NCBI RefSeq assembly: GCF_007164525.1
Contig: NZ_AP019791.1
Location: forward strand, 2,901,501 to 2,965,500
DNA: 64,000 bases
From: Rubrobacter xylanophilus
GTDB lineage: Bacteria; Actinomycetota; Rubrobacteria; Rubrobacterales; Rubrobacteraceae
Reading direction: 5' to 3'
This document shows positions 42,909-51,362 of this stretch, one piece after another (position 1 is the stretch's first letter; each line of letters opens with the position of its first letter). The notes under the pieces were generated by a model, which saw only the letters and a program-made list of their open reading frames with translations, made no database searches and was not told the DNA's origin. The position numbers and the translations under genes were made by a program.

Positions 42909-44067
42909 GAGGAAGAGGCTCAGAGAACCCTCCATGCCCCCGAGCATGGCCCGGGTCAGGGGCGGGAAGCTCAGGACCGGCTGGACCACCGGCACCTGCG
43001 CCGCGGCGGCGGCGAAGGCCGCGGCGCGGGCCCTCGTGACCGGGGAGGTGCAGGAGCGGGTGGAGGTGAGGCTCCCCAAGAAAGGCGAGGAGCGGCGGGT
43101 CGGGTTCGAGGTCGAGCGGTGCGAGCTGGGGGAGGGGTGGGCCGAGGCCGTGGTTGTCAAGGATGCCGGGGACGACCCGGACGTTACCCACGGGGCGCAC
43201 CTCACCGCCCGGGTCTCGTGGCGGGAGGAGCCGGGGGTGGAGCTGGACCGCGGGGAGGGGGTGGGGGTGGTCACGAAGCCGGGGCTGGGGCTTCCCGTCG
43301 GGGCCCCGGCCATAAACCCCGTGCCGCGGCGCATGATCCTCTACTCTCTCAGAGAGGCGCTCGATCCGGAGGAGCGGGGGGTGCGGGTGGTCATCAGCGT
43401 CCCCGGCGGGGAGGAGATGGCGCGGAAGACCACCAACCCCCGGCTGGGGATCGTCGGCGGGATCTCCATCCTGGGGACCACCGGGATCGTGCGCCCCTTC
43501 TCCACCGCCGCCTGGGCGGCGAGCGTGATCCAGGCCATAGACGTAATGGCCGCCCAGGGCGGCGACACCTTCGTGCTCTCCACCGGCGGGCTCACCGAGC
43601 GGGCGGCGATGCGCCTCCTGCCGCAGCTGGAGGAGGTCTGCTTTATCGAGGTGGGGGACTTCACCGGCAGGGCGGTCCGGCACGCCGCCGGAAGGGGCCT
43701 CCGGCGCGGTTTCTTCGTGGGGATGGCGGGGAAGCTCGCCAAGCTGGCCTCCGGGGTGATGATGACCCACTGGACCCGCTCGCGGGTGGACACGGAGCTG
43801 CTCGCGCGGATCACCCGCGAGGCCGGGGGGGACGCGCGCCTCGCCGGGGAAGTGCGGCGGGCCAACAGCGCCCGCCACGCCTACGAGCTGTGGCGGGAGG
43901 CCGGGCTCTCGGGGGCCCCGGACCTGCTCTGTGCCCGGGTGGCGGAGAACCTGCGCGAGCACGCCGGAGGTACTCTGGAGATGCACGCGATCATGGTGGA
44001 CTTCGACACTTTAGAGCCGGTGGGATCTAGCCCGGGCGCGCTGGAGCTCACGGCGTGGAGGGGATGA
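42898..44067 (+). CDS. cbiD: Cobalt-precorrin-5B C1-methyltransferase
   Basis: CbiD of 389 residues, the methyltransferase specific to the anaerobic (early-cobalt) pathway; its aerobic counterpart CobF is absent here. Family features are LRTGWTTGTCAAAAAKAAA near residue 26, DDPDVTHGAHL, GLPVGAPAINPVPRRMI and FVGMAGKLAKLASGVMMTHW. The first 24 residues are an unconserved basic extension, so ATG at 42952 could also serve as start. It overlaps cobM by 11 bp. Confidence 0.94.
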   Translation: MAPERKRLREPSMPPSMARVRGGKLRTGWTTGTCAAAAAKAAARALVTGEVQERVEVRLPKKGEERRVGFEVERCELGEGWAEAVVVKDAGDDPDVTHGAHLTARVSWREEPGVELDRGEGVGVVTKPGLGLPVGAPAINPVPRRMILYSLREALDPEERGVRVVISVPGGEEMARKTTNPRLGIVGGISILGTTGIVRPFSTAAWAASVIQAIDVMAAQGGDTFVLSTGGLTERAAMRLLPQLEEVCFIEVGDFTGRAVRHAAGRGLRRGFFVGMAGKLAKLASGVMMTHWTRSRVDTELLARITREAGGDARLAGEVRRANSARHAYELWREAGLSGAPDLLCARVAENLREHAGGTLEMHAIMVDFDTLEPVGSSPGALELTAWRG

Positions 44068-45266
44068 GCGGGATCTCGATCATAGGGCTCGACGGGAGGC
44101 CGCTCTCCCCGGAGGCCGAGCGGCTCCTGGCGGACGCCGCGCTCGTTGCCGGCGGGAGGCGGCACCTGCGGGCGCTAGGAGTGGAGGGCGAACGCGCGGT
44201 CGCGCTGGAGGGCGACCTCTCCGCGGCGCTCGAGCGAATAGCCCGTGAGGACGGTCCGGTGGCGGTGCTCGCCTCCGGGGACCCGGGCTTCTTCGGGATC
44301 GTGAGGCTCCTCGCGGAGCGCTTCGGGCGGGGGAGACTGCGGGTGTTGCCCGGAACCTCCTCGGTGGCGCTCGCCTTCGCCCGGGCCTCCCTCCCCTGGG
44401 ACGACGCCCTGGTGGTCAGCGCCCACGGCCGCGATCCCCGCCGGGCGGTGAACGCCTGCCGGGCCCACCCCAAGGTTGCGGTCCTGACCTCCCCGGGCTT
44501 CGGCCCGGCGGAGCTGGCCCGGGAGCTTGCGGGGTGGGGGAAGACCCTCTTCGTCGCCGAGCGGCTCGGAGAGCCGGACGAGCGCTGCTTTTCCGGGAGC
44601 GCCGGGGAGGTCGCTGCGGGGGAATGGAGGGAGCCCAACGTGGTGCTCGCGGTGGACGAGGAGCGCGCCGTGGGACCCAGGGGCTGGGCCTCCTGCGGGC
44701 TCGGGAGCCCAGGCCGGTGGGCGCTCCCTGAGGGGGAGTTCGAACACCGCTCGGGCATGATCACCAAGCCCGAAGTCCGGGCCCTGGTTCTCGCCCGCCT
44801 CGGCCCCGGTCTGGGGGACCTGGTGTGGGACGTGGGGGCGGGGAGCGGCTCGGTCGCTGTCGAGTGCGCCCGGCTCGGGGCCGCGGCGGTGGCCGTGGAG
44901 CGCGACCCGGAGAGCTGTCGGCGCATCCGGCGCAACGCCGCCCGCCACGGAGTCCGCCTCTGGGTGGTGGAGGGAGAGGCCCCGGAGGCTCTGCGTGGCC
45001 TCCCCGAGCCGGACGCGGTCTTCGTGGGCGGTTCGGGAGGGGGGCTTGGGGAGATCCTGCGCCTGTGCGCCGCCCGGGCCCGCCGCTGCGTGGTGGCGAG
45101 CCTCGTGGGGCTGGAGCGGGTGGTCCCGGCTGAGGAGACCCTGGAGGGCTGCGGCCTCCGGACGGAGACGGCGATGCTGCAGGCCTCGCGGGTGAAGGGG
45201 GTCGGGGGGCTGCACCGGCTTGCGCCTGAGAGCCCGGTCTTCGTGGTCGTGGGGGTGAGGCGGTGA
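44064..45266 (+). CDS. cobL: Bifunctional precorrin-6Y methyltransferase/decarboxylase (CbiE-CbiT fusion)
   Basis: Protein of 400 residues. The N-terminal half (to about 195) is the CbiE-type C5-methyltransferase with VAVLASGDPGFFGIVRLLAERFG and LPGTSSVALAFARA. The C-terminal half (from about 230) is the CbiT-type C15-methyltransferase/decarboxylase with the SAM motif LVWDVGAGSGSVAVECARLG. The fused form is typical of CobL in aerobic producers and of many actinobacteria. ATG at 44064 overlaps cbiD as ATGA. Confidence 0.94.
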   Translation: MSGISIIGLDGRPLSPEAERLLADAALVAGGRRHLRALGVEGERAVALEGDLSAALERIAREDGPVAVLASGDPGFFGIVRLLAERFGRGRLRVLPGTSSVALAFARASLPWDDALVVSAHGRDPRRAVNACRAHPKVAVLTSPGFGPAELARELAGWGKTLFVAERLGEPDERCFSGSAGEVAAGEWREPNVVLAVDEERAVGPRGWASCGLGSPGRWALPEGEFEHRSGMITKPEVRALVLARLGPGLGDLVWDVGAGSGSVAVECARLGAAAVAVERDPESCRRIRRNAARHGVRLWVVEGEAPEALRGLPEPDAVFVGGSGGGLGEILRLCAARARRCVVASLVGLERVVPAEETLEGCGLRTETAMLQASRVKGVGGLHRLAPESPVFVVVGVRR

Positions 45267-46948
45267 TCGGGCTCGTCGCGGCCACGGAGAACGGGCGGCG
45301 GCGGGCCCGGCGCCTGTCCCGCCTCTGGCCCGGGGCTCGCCTCTACGAGGGGGGACCGCGGGAGGCCGTCCGGCGGGCGTGGGGCGAGTGCGAGGGGCTC
45401 GTGCTCTTCATGGCCTCGGGGGCCGCGGTGCGCCTCGTCGCGCCGCTCCTCGGGGACAAGCGGCGTGATCCCGGGGTGGTCTGCGTGGACGACGCCGGGC
45501 GGTACGCCGTCTCCCTCTGCGGCGGCCACGGGGGAGGGGCGAACGCGCTCGCCCGCAGGGTTGCCGGAGCGCTGGGGGCGGAGCCCGTGATCACGACGGC
45601 GAGCGACGCCCTCGGGCTGCCCGCGCTCGACTCCTTCGGGGAGCATCTGGGCTTCAGGGTGGAGGAGGGCTCCGACCTCGCCGCGGTGGGGGCCGCGCTC
45701 GTCGGCGGTCGGACGGTGCGCCTCGTCTCCGACGTGCGCTGGCCGCTGGGGCCGCTCCCGGAGAACGTGGTGTGCTCGGAGGAGATGGAGCCGCCCCTGA
45801 TCTTCATCTCCGACCGTCTCTCGGAGGTGCCCCGTCCCGCCGCGGTCTATCGCCCGCCCTCGCTAGTTGCCGGGGTGGGTTGCAGCCGCGGAGCGGGGGC
45901 CGGGGAGATCCTGGAGCTCCTCCGGGCGGCCCTCCGCGACGGCGGGCTCTCGGAGGCGAGTTTGTGTTCTATGGCCAGTGTGGAGGCCAAGCGCGGGGAG
46001 GAGGGGCTGCTCGGCGCGGCGGAGGAGCTGGGGGTGCCGGTGCGCTTCTTCCCGGCCGGAGAGCTCGTCCGCCAGCCCGCCCCGAACCCTTCGCGCGCGG
46101 TCGAGCGGGCCGTCGGCACCCCGAGTGTGGCGGAGGCGGCGGTGCTCGCCTGCGGGGCTGCGCTCCTCGTGGAGAAGCGCCGTTCAAAGAACGCAACCGT
46201 CGCGGTGGGGCGGCTCCCGGTGCGCGGCAGGCTGTACATCGTCGGCCTTGGGCCGGGGGAGGAGGCGCTGGTCCCGCCGCTCGCCCGGGAGGCGCTCTCC
46301 CGCGCCGGGCTGGTCGTCGGCCTGAAGAGCTACGTGGAGCGTATCCGGCACCTGCTGCGGCCGGGGACCCGGATCCTCACCCCGCCCCTCGGCGAGGAGG
46401 CAGAACGCGCCCGGATCGCGCTCGAGGAGGCCCGGGCGGGGGGGAGCGCCGCGCTGGTGAGCGGGGGGGACGCCGGGATATACGGCATGGCCTCCCCGGC
46501 GCTGGAGCTCGCCGGGGAGGAGGTCGAGGTCGAGGTCGTCCCCGGGATAACCGCCGCCCAGGCGGCCGCGGCCCTGCTCGGGGCCCCGCTCGGCCATGAC
46601 CACTGCGCGATAAGCCTCTCCGATCTGCTCACCCCCTGGGAGGTCATCGAGCGGCGGCTGCGGGCGGCGGCCGAGGGGGATTTCGTGGTCTCGCTGTACA
46701 ATCCCCGCTCCAGGGGCCGCACCTGGCAGCTGGAGAAGGCCCGGCGCATCCTGCTGGAGCGCCGCTCCCCCGGGACGCCGGTGGGCGTGGTCCGCAACGC
46801 CTTCCGTCCCGGGCAGGAGGTTGTCCTCACCGACCTCGGCTCCCTCCGCCCCGAGGAGGCGGACATGAACACGATCCTCATCGTGGGCAGCTCCCGCACC
46901 CGGCTCCAGGCCGGGCGGATGGTCACCCCCAGGGGGTACGCCGGATGA
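45263..46948 (+). CDS. cobJ: CbiG-CobJ fusion: cobalt-precorrin-5A hydrolase plus precorrin-3B C17-methyltransferase
   Basis: Protein of 561 residues. Residues 1 to about 300 are CbiG (opening of the delta-lactone, anaerobic pathway): VLFMASGAAVRLVAPLLGDKRRDPGVVCVDDAGRY and VAGVGCSRGAGAGEI. From about residue 325 it is CobJ/CbiH, the ring-contracting C17-methyltransferase: LYIVGLGPGEEALVPPLA, ALVSGGDAGIYGMASPALE, VPGITAAQAAAALLGAPLGHD and FVVSLYNPRSRGR. The two steps are consecutive apart from C11 methylation, so fusion is reasonable. GTG at 45263 overlaps cobL. A ferredoxin gene follows with 4-bp overlap. Confidence 0.95.
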   Translation: MIGLVAATENGRRRARRLSRLWPGARLYEGGPREAVRRAWGECEGLVLFMASGAAVRLVAPLLGDKRRDPGVVCVDDAGRYAVSLCGGHGGGANALARRVAGALGAEPVITTASDALGLPALDSFGEHLGFRVEEGSDLAAVGAALVGGRTVRLVSDVRWPLGPLPENVVCSEEMEPPLIFISDRLSEVPRPAAVYRPPSLVAGVGCSRGAGAGEILELLRAALRDGGLSEASLCSMASVEAKRGEEGLLGAAEELGVPVRFFPAGELVRQPAPNPSRAVERAVGTPSVAEAAVLACGAALLVEKRRSKNATVAVGRLPVRGRLYIVGLGPGEEALVPPLAREALSRAGLVVGLKSYVERIRHLLRPGTRILTPPLGEEAERARIALEEARAGGSAALVSGGDAGIYGMASPALELAGEEVEVEVVPGITAAQAAAALLGAPLGHDHCAISLSDLLTPWEVIERRLRAAAEGDFVVSLYNPRSRGRTWQLEKARRILLERRSPGTPVGVVRNAFRPGQEVVLTDLGSLRPEEADMNTILIVGSSRTRLQAGRMVTPRGYAG

Positions 46949-47151
46949 GGGTCTTCGCGGTGACGGGGGACTGCGCGGGCTGCGGCGCCTGTCTCAGGAC
47001 GTGTCCGGAGCGGGCGATCCGACCGGCACCCCGGGGGAGCCCCGCGCCCCTCGTGGTGCTCGAGGACCGCTGCACCGGGTGTGCCGAGTGCGCCGAGGTC
47101 TGCCCGGTCGTCGCCTGCGTGCAGGTGGAAGAAGGGGAGGAGCGGGATTGA
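46945..47151 (+). CDS. Two-cluster 4Fe-4S ferredoxin within the cobalamin operon
   Basis: Protein of 68 residues with two complete cluster motifs: Cys10, 13, 16, 20 and Cys43, 46, 49, 53, the bacterial 2[4Fe-4S] pattern; an extra Cys58 follows. It is cytosolic and overlaps both neighbours. In Bacillus megaterium, CbiH60 carries a C-terminal 4Fe-4S domain; here a separate ferredoxin follows directly after the CobJ/CbiH domain and may do the same job. It might instead supply electrons for Co(II) to Co(I) or for precorrin-6A reduction. The role is inferred from position. Confidence 0.9.
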   Translation: MRVFAVTGDCAGCGACLRTCPERAIRPAPRGSPAPLVVLEDRCTGCAECAEVCPVVACVQVEEGEERD

Positions 47152-47744
47152 GGAGGATCCACCCCATAGAGGCCGAGAGCTACCGCATCCTGCGCTCCCT
47201 GGTGGATCTCTCCCATCTGGGCCCCCTCTCCCGGGCGGTGGCCGAGCGGGTCATCCACGCCTCCGCCGACCCGGAGTACGCCCGGACGCTGATCCTGGAC
47301 GAGGCGGCGCTGGAGGGCGGGCTGCGGGCCCTCCGGCGGGGCGCCCCGCTGGTCGCCGACGTCGGGATGGTCGCGGCGGGCGTCACGGCGCGGGAGGCGC
47401 TCTGCTTCGTCGCCGACCCGCGGGCCGCGCGCCTCGCCGCAGAGCTCGGGATCACCCGCTCCGCCGCCGGTATCCGGCTCGCTGCGCGGGAGGTGGGGGA
47501 GGGGGCTGTCTGGATGGTGGGCGGCGCACCCACCGCCCTCTCGGAGCTCCTGCGCCTGCGGGTGGAGCCCGCGCTCGTGGTCGGGCTTCCGGTGGGGTTC
47601 GTGGGGGCGGCGGAGGTCAAGGCACGTCTGGCAGAGAGCGGGCTTCCCGCGGTGACCAACCGGGGTCCCAAGGGGGGATCCGCGGTCGCCGCTGCTGCAG
47701 TGAACGCCCTGATCTACTACGGGGAGGATGGAGATGAAACCTGA
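47148..47744 (+). CDS. cobH: Precorrin-8X methylmutase
   Basis: CobH/CbiC of 198 residues, moving the methyl group from C11 to C12 to give hydrogenobyrinic or cobyrinic acid. Family signatures are IHPIEAESYRILRSLVDLS, RVIHASADPEYA (with the catalytic His), VADVGMVAAGV and GLPVGFVGAAEVKARLAES. TTG at 47148 overlaps the ferredoxin stop as TTGA. The enzyme needs no cofactor. Confidence 0.95.
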   Translation: MRRIHPIEAESYRILRSLVDLSHLGPLSRAVAERVIHASADPEYARTLILDEAALEGGLRALRRGAPLVADVGMVAAGVTAREALCFVADPRAARLAAELGITRSAAGIRLAAREVGEGAVWMVGGAPTALSELLRLRVEPALVVGLPVGFVGAAEVKARLAESGLPAVTNRGPKGGSAVAAAAVNALIYYGEDGDET

Positions 47745-48627
47745 GGGCTCGGACGTTGGGCTTCTCGTCGTTGGGCACGGTAGCCGCGATCCTCGGGCGG
47801 CCGGGGAGTTCCGGCGGCTGGTCGGCGCGGTCCGGGAGCGGGCCCCGGGTCTGGCCGTGGAGGGCGGGTTCATCGAGCTCTCGCCCCCGCCGGTCTCGGA
47901 GGCCGTCCGGTCGCTCGTGGAGGGCGGGGTCCGCAGCATCGCCGCCGTGCCCCTGATGCTGCTCGCCGCCGGGCACGCCAAGGACGACATCCCCGCCACC
48001 CTGGTGCGCGAGCGGCTCACCCATCCCGGCCTCTCCTTCCGCTACGGCCGGGCGCTCGGGATCCGGCCGGAACTGCTCGAGCTGGTGGACGAGCGGATCC
48101 GCGCCGCCGTTCCCGAAGGGGAGCGGGAGGAGACCGCCGTCCTCCTCGTGGGCCGCGGCTCCTCCGACCCGGACGCCAACTCGGACCTCGCCAAGGTGGC
48201 CCGGCTCTTCTACGAGGGGCGTCCCTACCCGCTGGTGGAACACGCCTTCGTGAGCCTCACGCCCCCGGACGTACCCACCGCCCTCGAGAAGCTGCGCCGC
48301 CTGGGCTTCCACCGGGTGGCGGTCTTCTCCTACTTCCTCTTCACCGGGGTGCTGGAGGAGCGGATCCGGCACCAGAGCGCATCCTTCGCCGCGGAACACC
48401 CGGGGTTTGGGGTCTCCTATGCCGGCTACTTCGGCCCCGAGGCCCGCGTCGCAGACCTCGTCCTGGAGCGCTACCGGGAAGCCCTGCGGGGAGACATCCG
48501 GATGAACTGCGACGTCTGCGTCCACCGGGTGGCCCTGCCGGGTTTCGAGGAGAAGGTCGGCGCCCCCGCGACCCCCCACTACCACCCCGACGAGCCGGGG
48601 CATCACCACCATGGGCACCACCACTGA
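47728..48627 (+). CDS. cbiX: Sirohydrochlorin cobaltochelatase, long form with MXCXXC motif
   Basis: Early cobalt chelatase of 299 residues with two tandem chelatase-like halves: LLVVGHGSRDPRAAGEFRRL (His17 of the metal site) and LLVGRGSSDPDANSDLAKVA. The C-terminal extension has M259-N-C261-D-V-C264, the MXCXXC motif shown to hold a 4Fe-4S centre in B. megaterium CbiX-long. It ends in a His-rich tail (HYHPDEPGHHHHGHHH) that may store or deliver cobalt. Its presence indicates cobalt insertion at the sirohydrochlorin (factor II) stage, the anaerobic route. Overlaps cobH by 17 bp. Confidence 0.94.
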   Translation: MEMKPEGSDVGLLVVGHGSRDPRAAGEFRRLVGAVRERAPGLAVEGGFIELSPPPVSEAVRSLVEGGVRSIAAVPLMLLAAGHAKDDIPATLVRERLTHPGLSFRYGRALGIRPELLELVDERIRAAVPEGEREETAVLLVGRGSSDPDANSDLAKVARLFYEGRPYPLVEHAFVSLTPPDVPTALEKLRRLGFHRVAVFSYFLFTGVLEERIRHQSASFAAEHPGFGVSYAGYFGPEARVADLVLERYREALRGDIRMNCDVCVHRVALPGFEEKVGAPATPHYHPDEPGHHHHGHHH

Positions 48628-49696
48628 GGAGATGTCCCCGGAGGAGCGCCTGCGGGGGCTCGCGCGCGGCGTCCTCCCTCCCGACGCCGCCGCCTCGGAG
48701 ACGGCCCGTAGGCGACACCTGCGCCTGACCAAGCCCCCGGGCTCCCTGGGGGGACTGGAGGAGCTCGGGATACGCCTCGCGGGGATGGCGGGAGCCTGCC
48801 CTCCGCCGGTTCCGGGGCGCCCGGCGGTCCTCGTCGCCGCCGGGGACCACGGGGTGCTCGGCCGGGGGGTCTCCCCCTGGCCGCAGGAGGTGACCGCCGA
48901 GATGGTCCGCAACTTCTGCCGCGGCGGGGCGGCGGTGAACGCCCTCGCCGCCACGGTGGGAGCAAGGGTGCTGGTGCTTGACGTTGGGGTCGCCGCCGGG
49001 ACCGAGCCCCACCCGCTGCTTCGGAAGGCGAGGGTGCGCCCCGGCACCGCCGACCTCTCGCGCGGGGCGGCGATGGACCGGCGGGAGGCTGCCCGGGCGG
49101 CCCTGGCCGGGGCGGAGGCCGCGGAGGAGCTGGTGCGGGAGGGGACCGACCTTCTGGTGACGGGGGACATGGGTATCGGGAACACCACCCCCGCCGCCTG
49201 TCTCGTCGCCGCCTTCACCGGTCGCCCGGCCGCGGAGGTGACCGGCCGGGGCACCGGAATAGACGACGCGACGCTCGCCCTCAAGGTGCGGGTGGTGGAG
49301 GAGGCCCTGGCCCTCCACGGTCCGAACCCGGAGGATCCTCTGGGGACGCTCGCCGCCGTGGGCGGTCTGGAGCACGCGGCGCTCGCCGGGGCCATCCTGT
49401 ACTGCGCCGCCCGCCGCGTCCCGGTGGTGCTGGACGGCATCTCCTCCTGCGCCGCCGCCCTCGCCGCGGCCGCTCTGTCCCCGCCCTCCTCCGGCTACAT
49501 GGTCGCCGGACACCTCTCCGCCGAGCCGGGGGCCGCGGTCGCCCTGAAGGCGCTCGGACTGAAGCCCCTGCTCGACCTGGGGATGCGCCTGGGAGAGGGG
49601 ACCGGAGGCCTCCTCGCGGTCCCGCTGGTGCGGGCCGCGGCCCGCGTCCTCTCGGAGATGGCCACCTTCGAGGAGGCCGGGGTGAGCGAGGGATGA
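48611..49696 (+). CDS. cobT: Nicotinate-nucleotide:dimethylbenzimidazole phosphoribosyltransferase
   Basis: Protein of 361 residues that activates the lower-ligand base to alpha-ribazole phosphate. Motifs are LTKPPGSLGGLEELGIRLAGM, VLVAAGDHGVLGRGVSPWPQEVTAEMV, TGDMGIGNTTPAACL and, near the end, VLDGISSCAAALAA; the catalytic glutamate is probably in the GLKPLLDLGMRLGEGTG segment. ATG at 48611 lies inside the 3' end of cbiX (17-bp overlap). No BluB or other base-synthesis gene is seen. Confidence 0.95.
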   Translation: MGTTTEEMSPEERLRGLARGVLPPDAAASETARRRHLRLTKPPGSLGGLEELGIRLAGMAGACPPPVPGRPAVLVAAGDHGVLGRGVSPWPQEVTAEMVRNFCRGGAAVNALAATVGARVLVLDVGVAAGTEPHPLLRKARVRPGTADLSRGAAMDRREAARAALAGAEAAEELVREGTDLLVTGDMGIGNTTPAACLVAAFTGRPAAEVTGRGTGIDDATLALKVRVVEEALALHGPNPEDPLGTLAAVGGLEHAALAGAILYCAARRVPVVLDGISSCAAALAAAALSPPSSGYMVAGHLSAEPGAAVALKALGLKPLLDLGMRLGEGTGGLLAVPLVRAAARVLSEMATFEEAGVSEG

Positions 49697-50463
49697 GGAT
49701 GCTGGAGGACTTCGCCCGCGCCCTGGGGTTCCTCACGGTGCTCCCCCTCCCGTGCTCCCCGCGGGATGAGTCGGGCTCCTTCGGCCGTTCCTTCGGCTGG
49801 TTCCCGGCGGTGGGGCTGCTGCTGGGCGCGCTCCTCGGCGGGGGCGCGCTCGCGGCGGGCGCCGTCCTCCCCCCGCCGGTCTCGGCGGCGCTCGTCGTGG
49901 CGCTGTGGGTGCTCTTGACCGGCGGGCTGCACCTGGACGGGCTGATGGACACCTGCGACGGGCTCTTCGCCGCGAAGAGCCCGCGGGAGCGGCTCGAGAT
50001 CATGTCGGATACTCACCCGGGAGCCTTCGGGGTGCTGGGGGCGGTCTGCGTGCTCCTGGTGAAGTACGGGGCGCTCCTCTCGCTGCTGCGGACAGACGCG
50101 TTGCTCCTCCTCGCCGGGCTTCTCTTCGCTCCGGTGCTCGGGAGGTGGACGATGGCCGCGGCGGCGATCCTCCTGCCCTACGCGCGGCACGGGGAGAGCC
50201 TCGGGGGGCGCTTCCGGCGCGGAGCCGGACGGGCGCAGCTCGCCCTCGCCTCGGGCTGGATGCTCGCGGTCTTCGCCGCCCTCGCCCCGGTGCAGGGGGT
50301 GCGGACGGTCGCGGCGCTCGCTGCGGGGCTCACCCTCGCCGGTGCCCTCGTCGTCCTCGCGCTCCGCAGGCTCTCCGGGCTCACCGGGGACGTCTACGGG
50401 GGCTTGGGGGAGCTCGCAGAGGCCGGCGCTTTGGCCGCGTTCGTTGCGGGGTGCTGCCGGTGA
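49693..50463 (+). CDS. cobS: Adenosylcobinamide-GDP ribazoletransferase (cobalamin synthase)
   Basis: Integral membrane enzyme of 256 residues joining alpha-ribazole to adenosylcobinamide-GDP. Family sequence is FARALGFLTVLPLP at the N-terminus, the catalytic acidic region GGLHLDGLMDTCDGLFAAKSPRERLEIMSD THPGAFG (read in two parts) and GLTGDVYGGLGELAEAG. Several membrane helices are predicted. ATG at 49693 overlaps cobT by 4 bp (ATGA). Confidence 0.93.
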   Translation: MRMLEDFARALGFLTVLPLPCSPRDESGSFGRSFGWFPAVGLLLGALLGGGALAAGAVLPPPVSAALVVALWVLLTGGLHLDGLMDTCDGLFAAKSPRERLEIMSDTHPGAFGVLGAVCVLLVKYGALLSLLRTDALLLLAGLLFAPVLGRWTMAAAAILLPYARHGESLGGRFRRGAGRAQLALASGWMLAVFAALAPVQGVRTVAALAAGLTLAGALVVLALRRLSGLTGDVYGGLGELAEAGALAAFVAGCCR

Positions 50464-51362
50464 GGCCCGACCCGCGGGTGCTCCTCGCCGCCCTGGCCCT
50501 GGACCTCGCCCTTGGCGAGCCCCCGGAGCGGGTGCATCCCGTGGTCTGGACCGGGCGTCTCGTCTCCCTCCTGGAGCGCCGGGCGCCCTCCGGGCGCCGG
50601 GTGGAGCTTCTGTGGGGAGCGCTGCTCGCCGCCGCGGCGGCGCTCGTGCCGGCGCTCTCTGCTCTTGTGGCGCTGCGGCTCCCTCTCCCGCGTCTTATCT
50701 TCGAGGCGTACCTGCTCAAGTGCTGCCTCTCTTGGCGGGCTCTGGAGGAGGCCGCCCTCGGGGTGGTCCGGCCGCTCGAGGCCGGCCGTCTCGGGGAGGC
50801 GCGGGAGGCGCTGCGCTCTCTGGTGAGCCGCGACCGCTCCGGGCTCGACGAGTCCCTCGTGGCTGCCGCCGCGGTGGAGTCGCTCGCCGAAAACCTCGGC
50901 GACGGCCTCGTCGCCCCGCTCCTGTTCTACGCCGCGGGGGGGCTTCCGGCCGCGGCGCTCCACCGGGGGGTGAACACGGCGGACGCGATGGTCGGCTACC
51001 GGGGCCGCCACGAGTACCTGGGGAAGGCCTCGGCCCGGCTGGACGACCTTCTGAACCTCCTGCCCGCCCGGCTCTCCGCCCTGCTGATCGCCGCGGCCTC
51101 CGGAAGGCGGGCCGGAACGGCGCTGGCGGCCGCGCTCCGGGAGCACCGGAAGACCGCGAGCCCCAACGCCGGCTGGCCGATGGCGGCCGCCGCGGGGGCC
51201 CTGGGGCTCGTGCTGCGCAAACCGGGCCACTACGAGGTAGGCGCCGGACGCGAGCCGGAGAGCCGGGATATCCGGCGGGCGATCTCGCTGTGCCGCCGCG
51301 CCGCCGCGCTCGCAGCGCTCGGGGCCGTCCTTCTCTGCCGCTCCCGGGAGGTGGGGCGGTGA
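50460..51362 (+). CDS. cbiB: Adenosylcobinamide-phosphate synthase
   Basis: Membrane enzyme of 300 residues (CbiB/CobD) attaching aminopropanol phosphate to adenosylcobyric acid. Motifs are LALDLALGEPPERVHPVVW at the N-terminus, LVSRDRSGLDESLVAAAAVESLAEN, APLLFYAAGGLPAAALHRGVNTADAMVGYR and ASPNAGWPMAAAAGALG, all strongly conserved. GTG at 50460 overlaps cobS as GTGA. Confidence 0.94.
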   Translation: MRPDPRVLLAALALDLALGEPPERVHPVVWTGRLVSLLERRAPSGRRVELLWGALLAAAAALVPALSALVALRLPLPRLIFEAYLLKCCLSWRALEEAALGVVRPLEAGRLGEAREALRSLVSRDRSGLDESLVAAAAVESLAENLGDGLVAPLLFYAAGGLPAAALHRGVNTADAMVGYRGRHEYLGKASARLDDLLNLLPARLSALLIAAASGRRAGTALAAALREHRKTASPNAGWPMAAAAGALGLVLRKPGHYEVGAGREPESRDIRRAISLCRRAAALAALGAVLLCRSREVGR

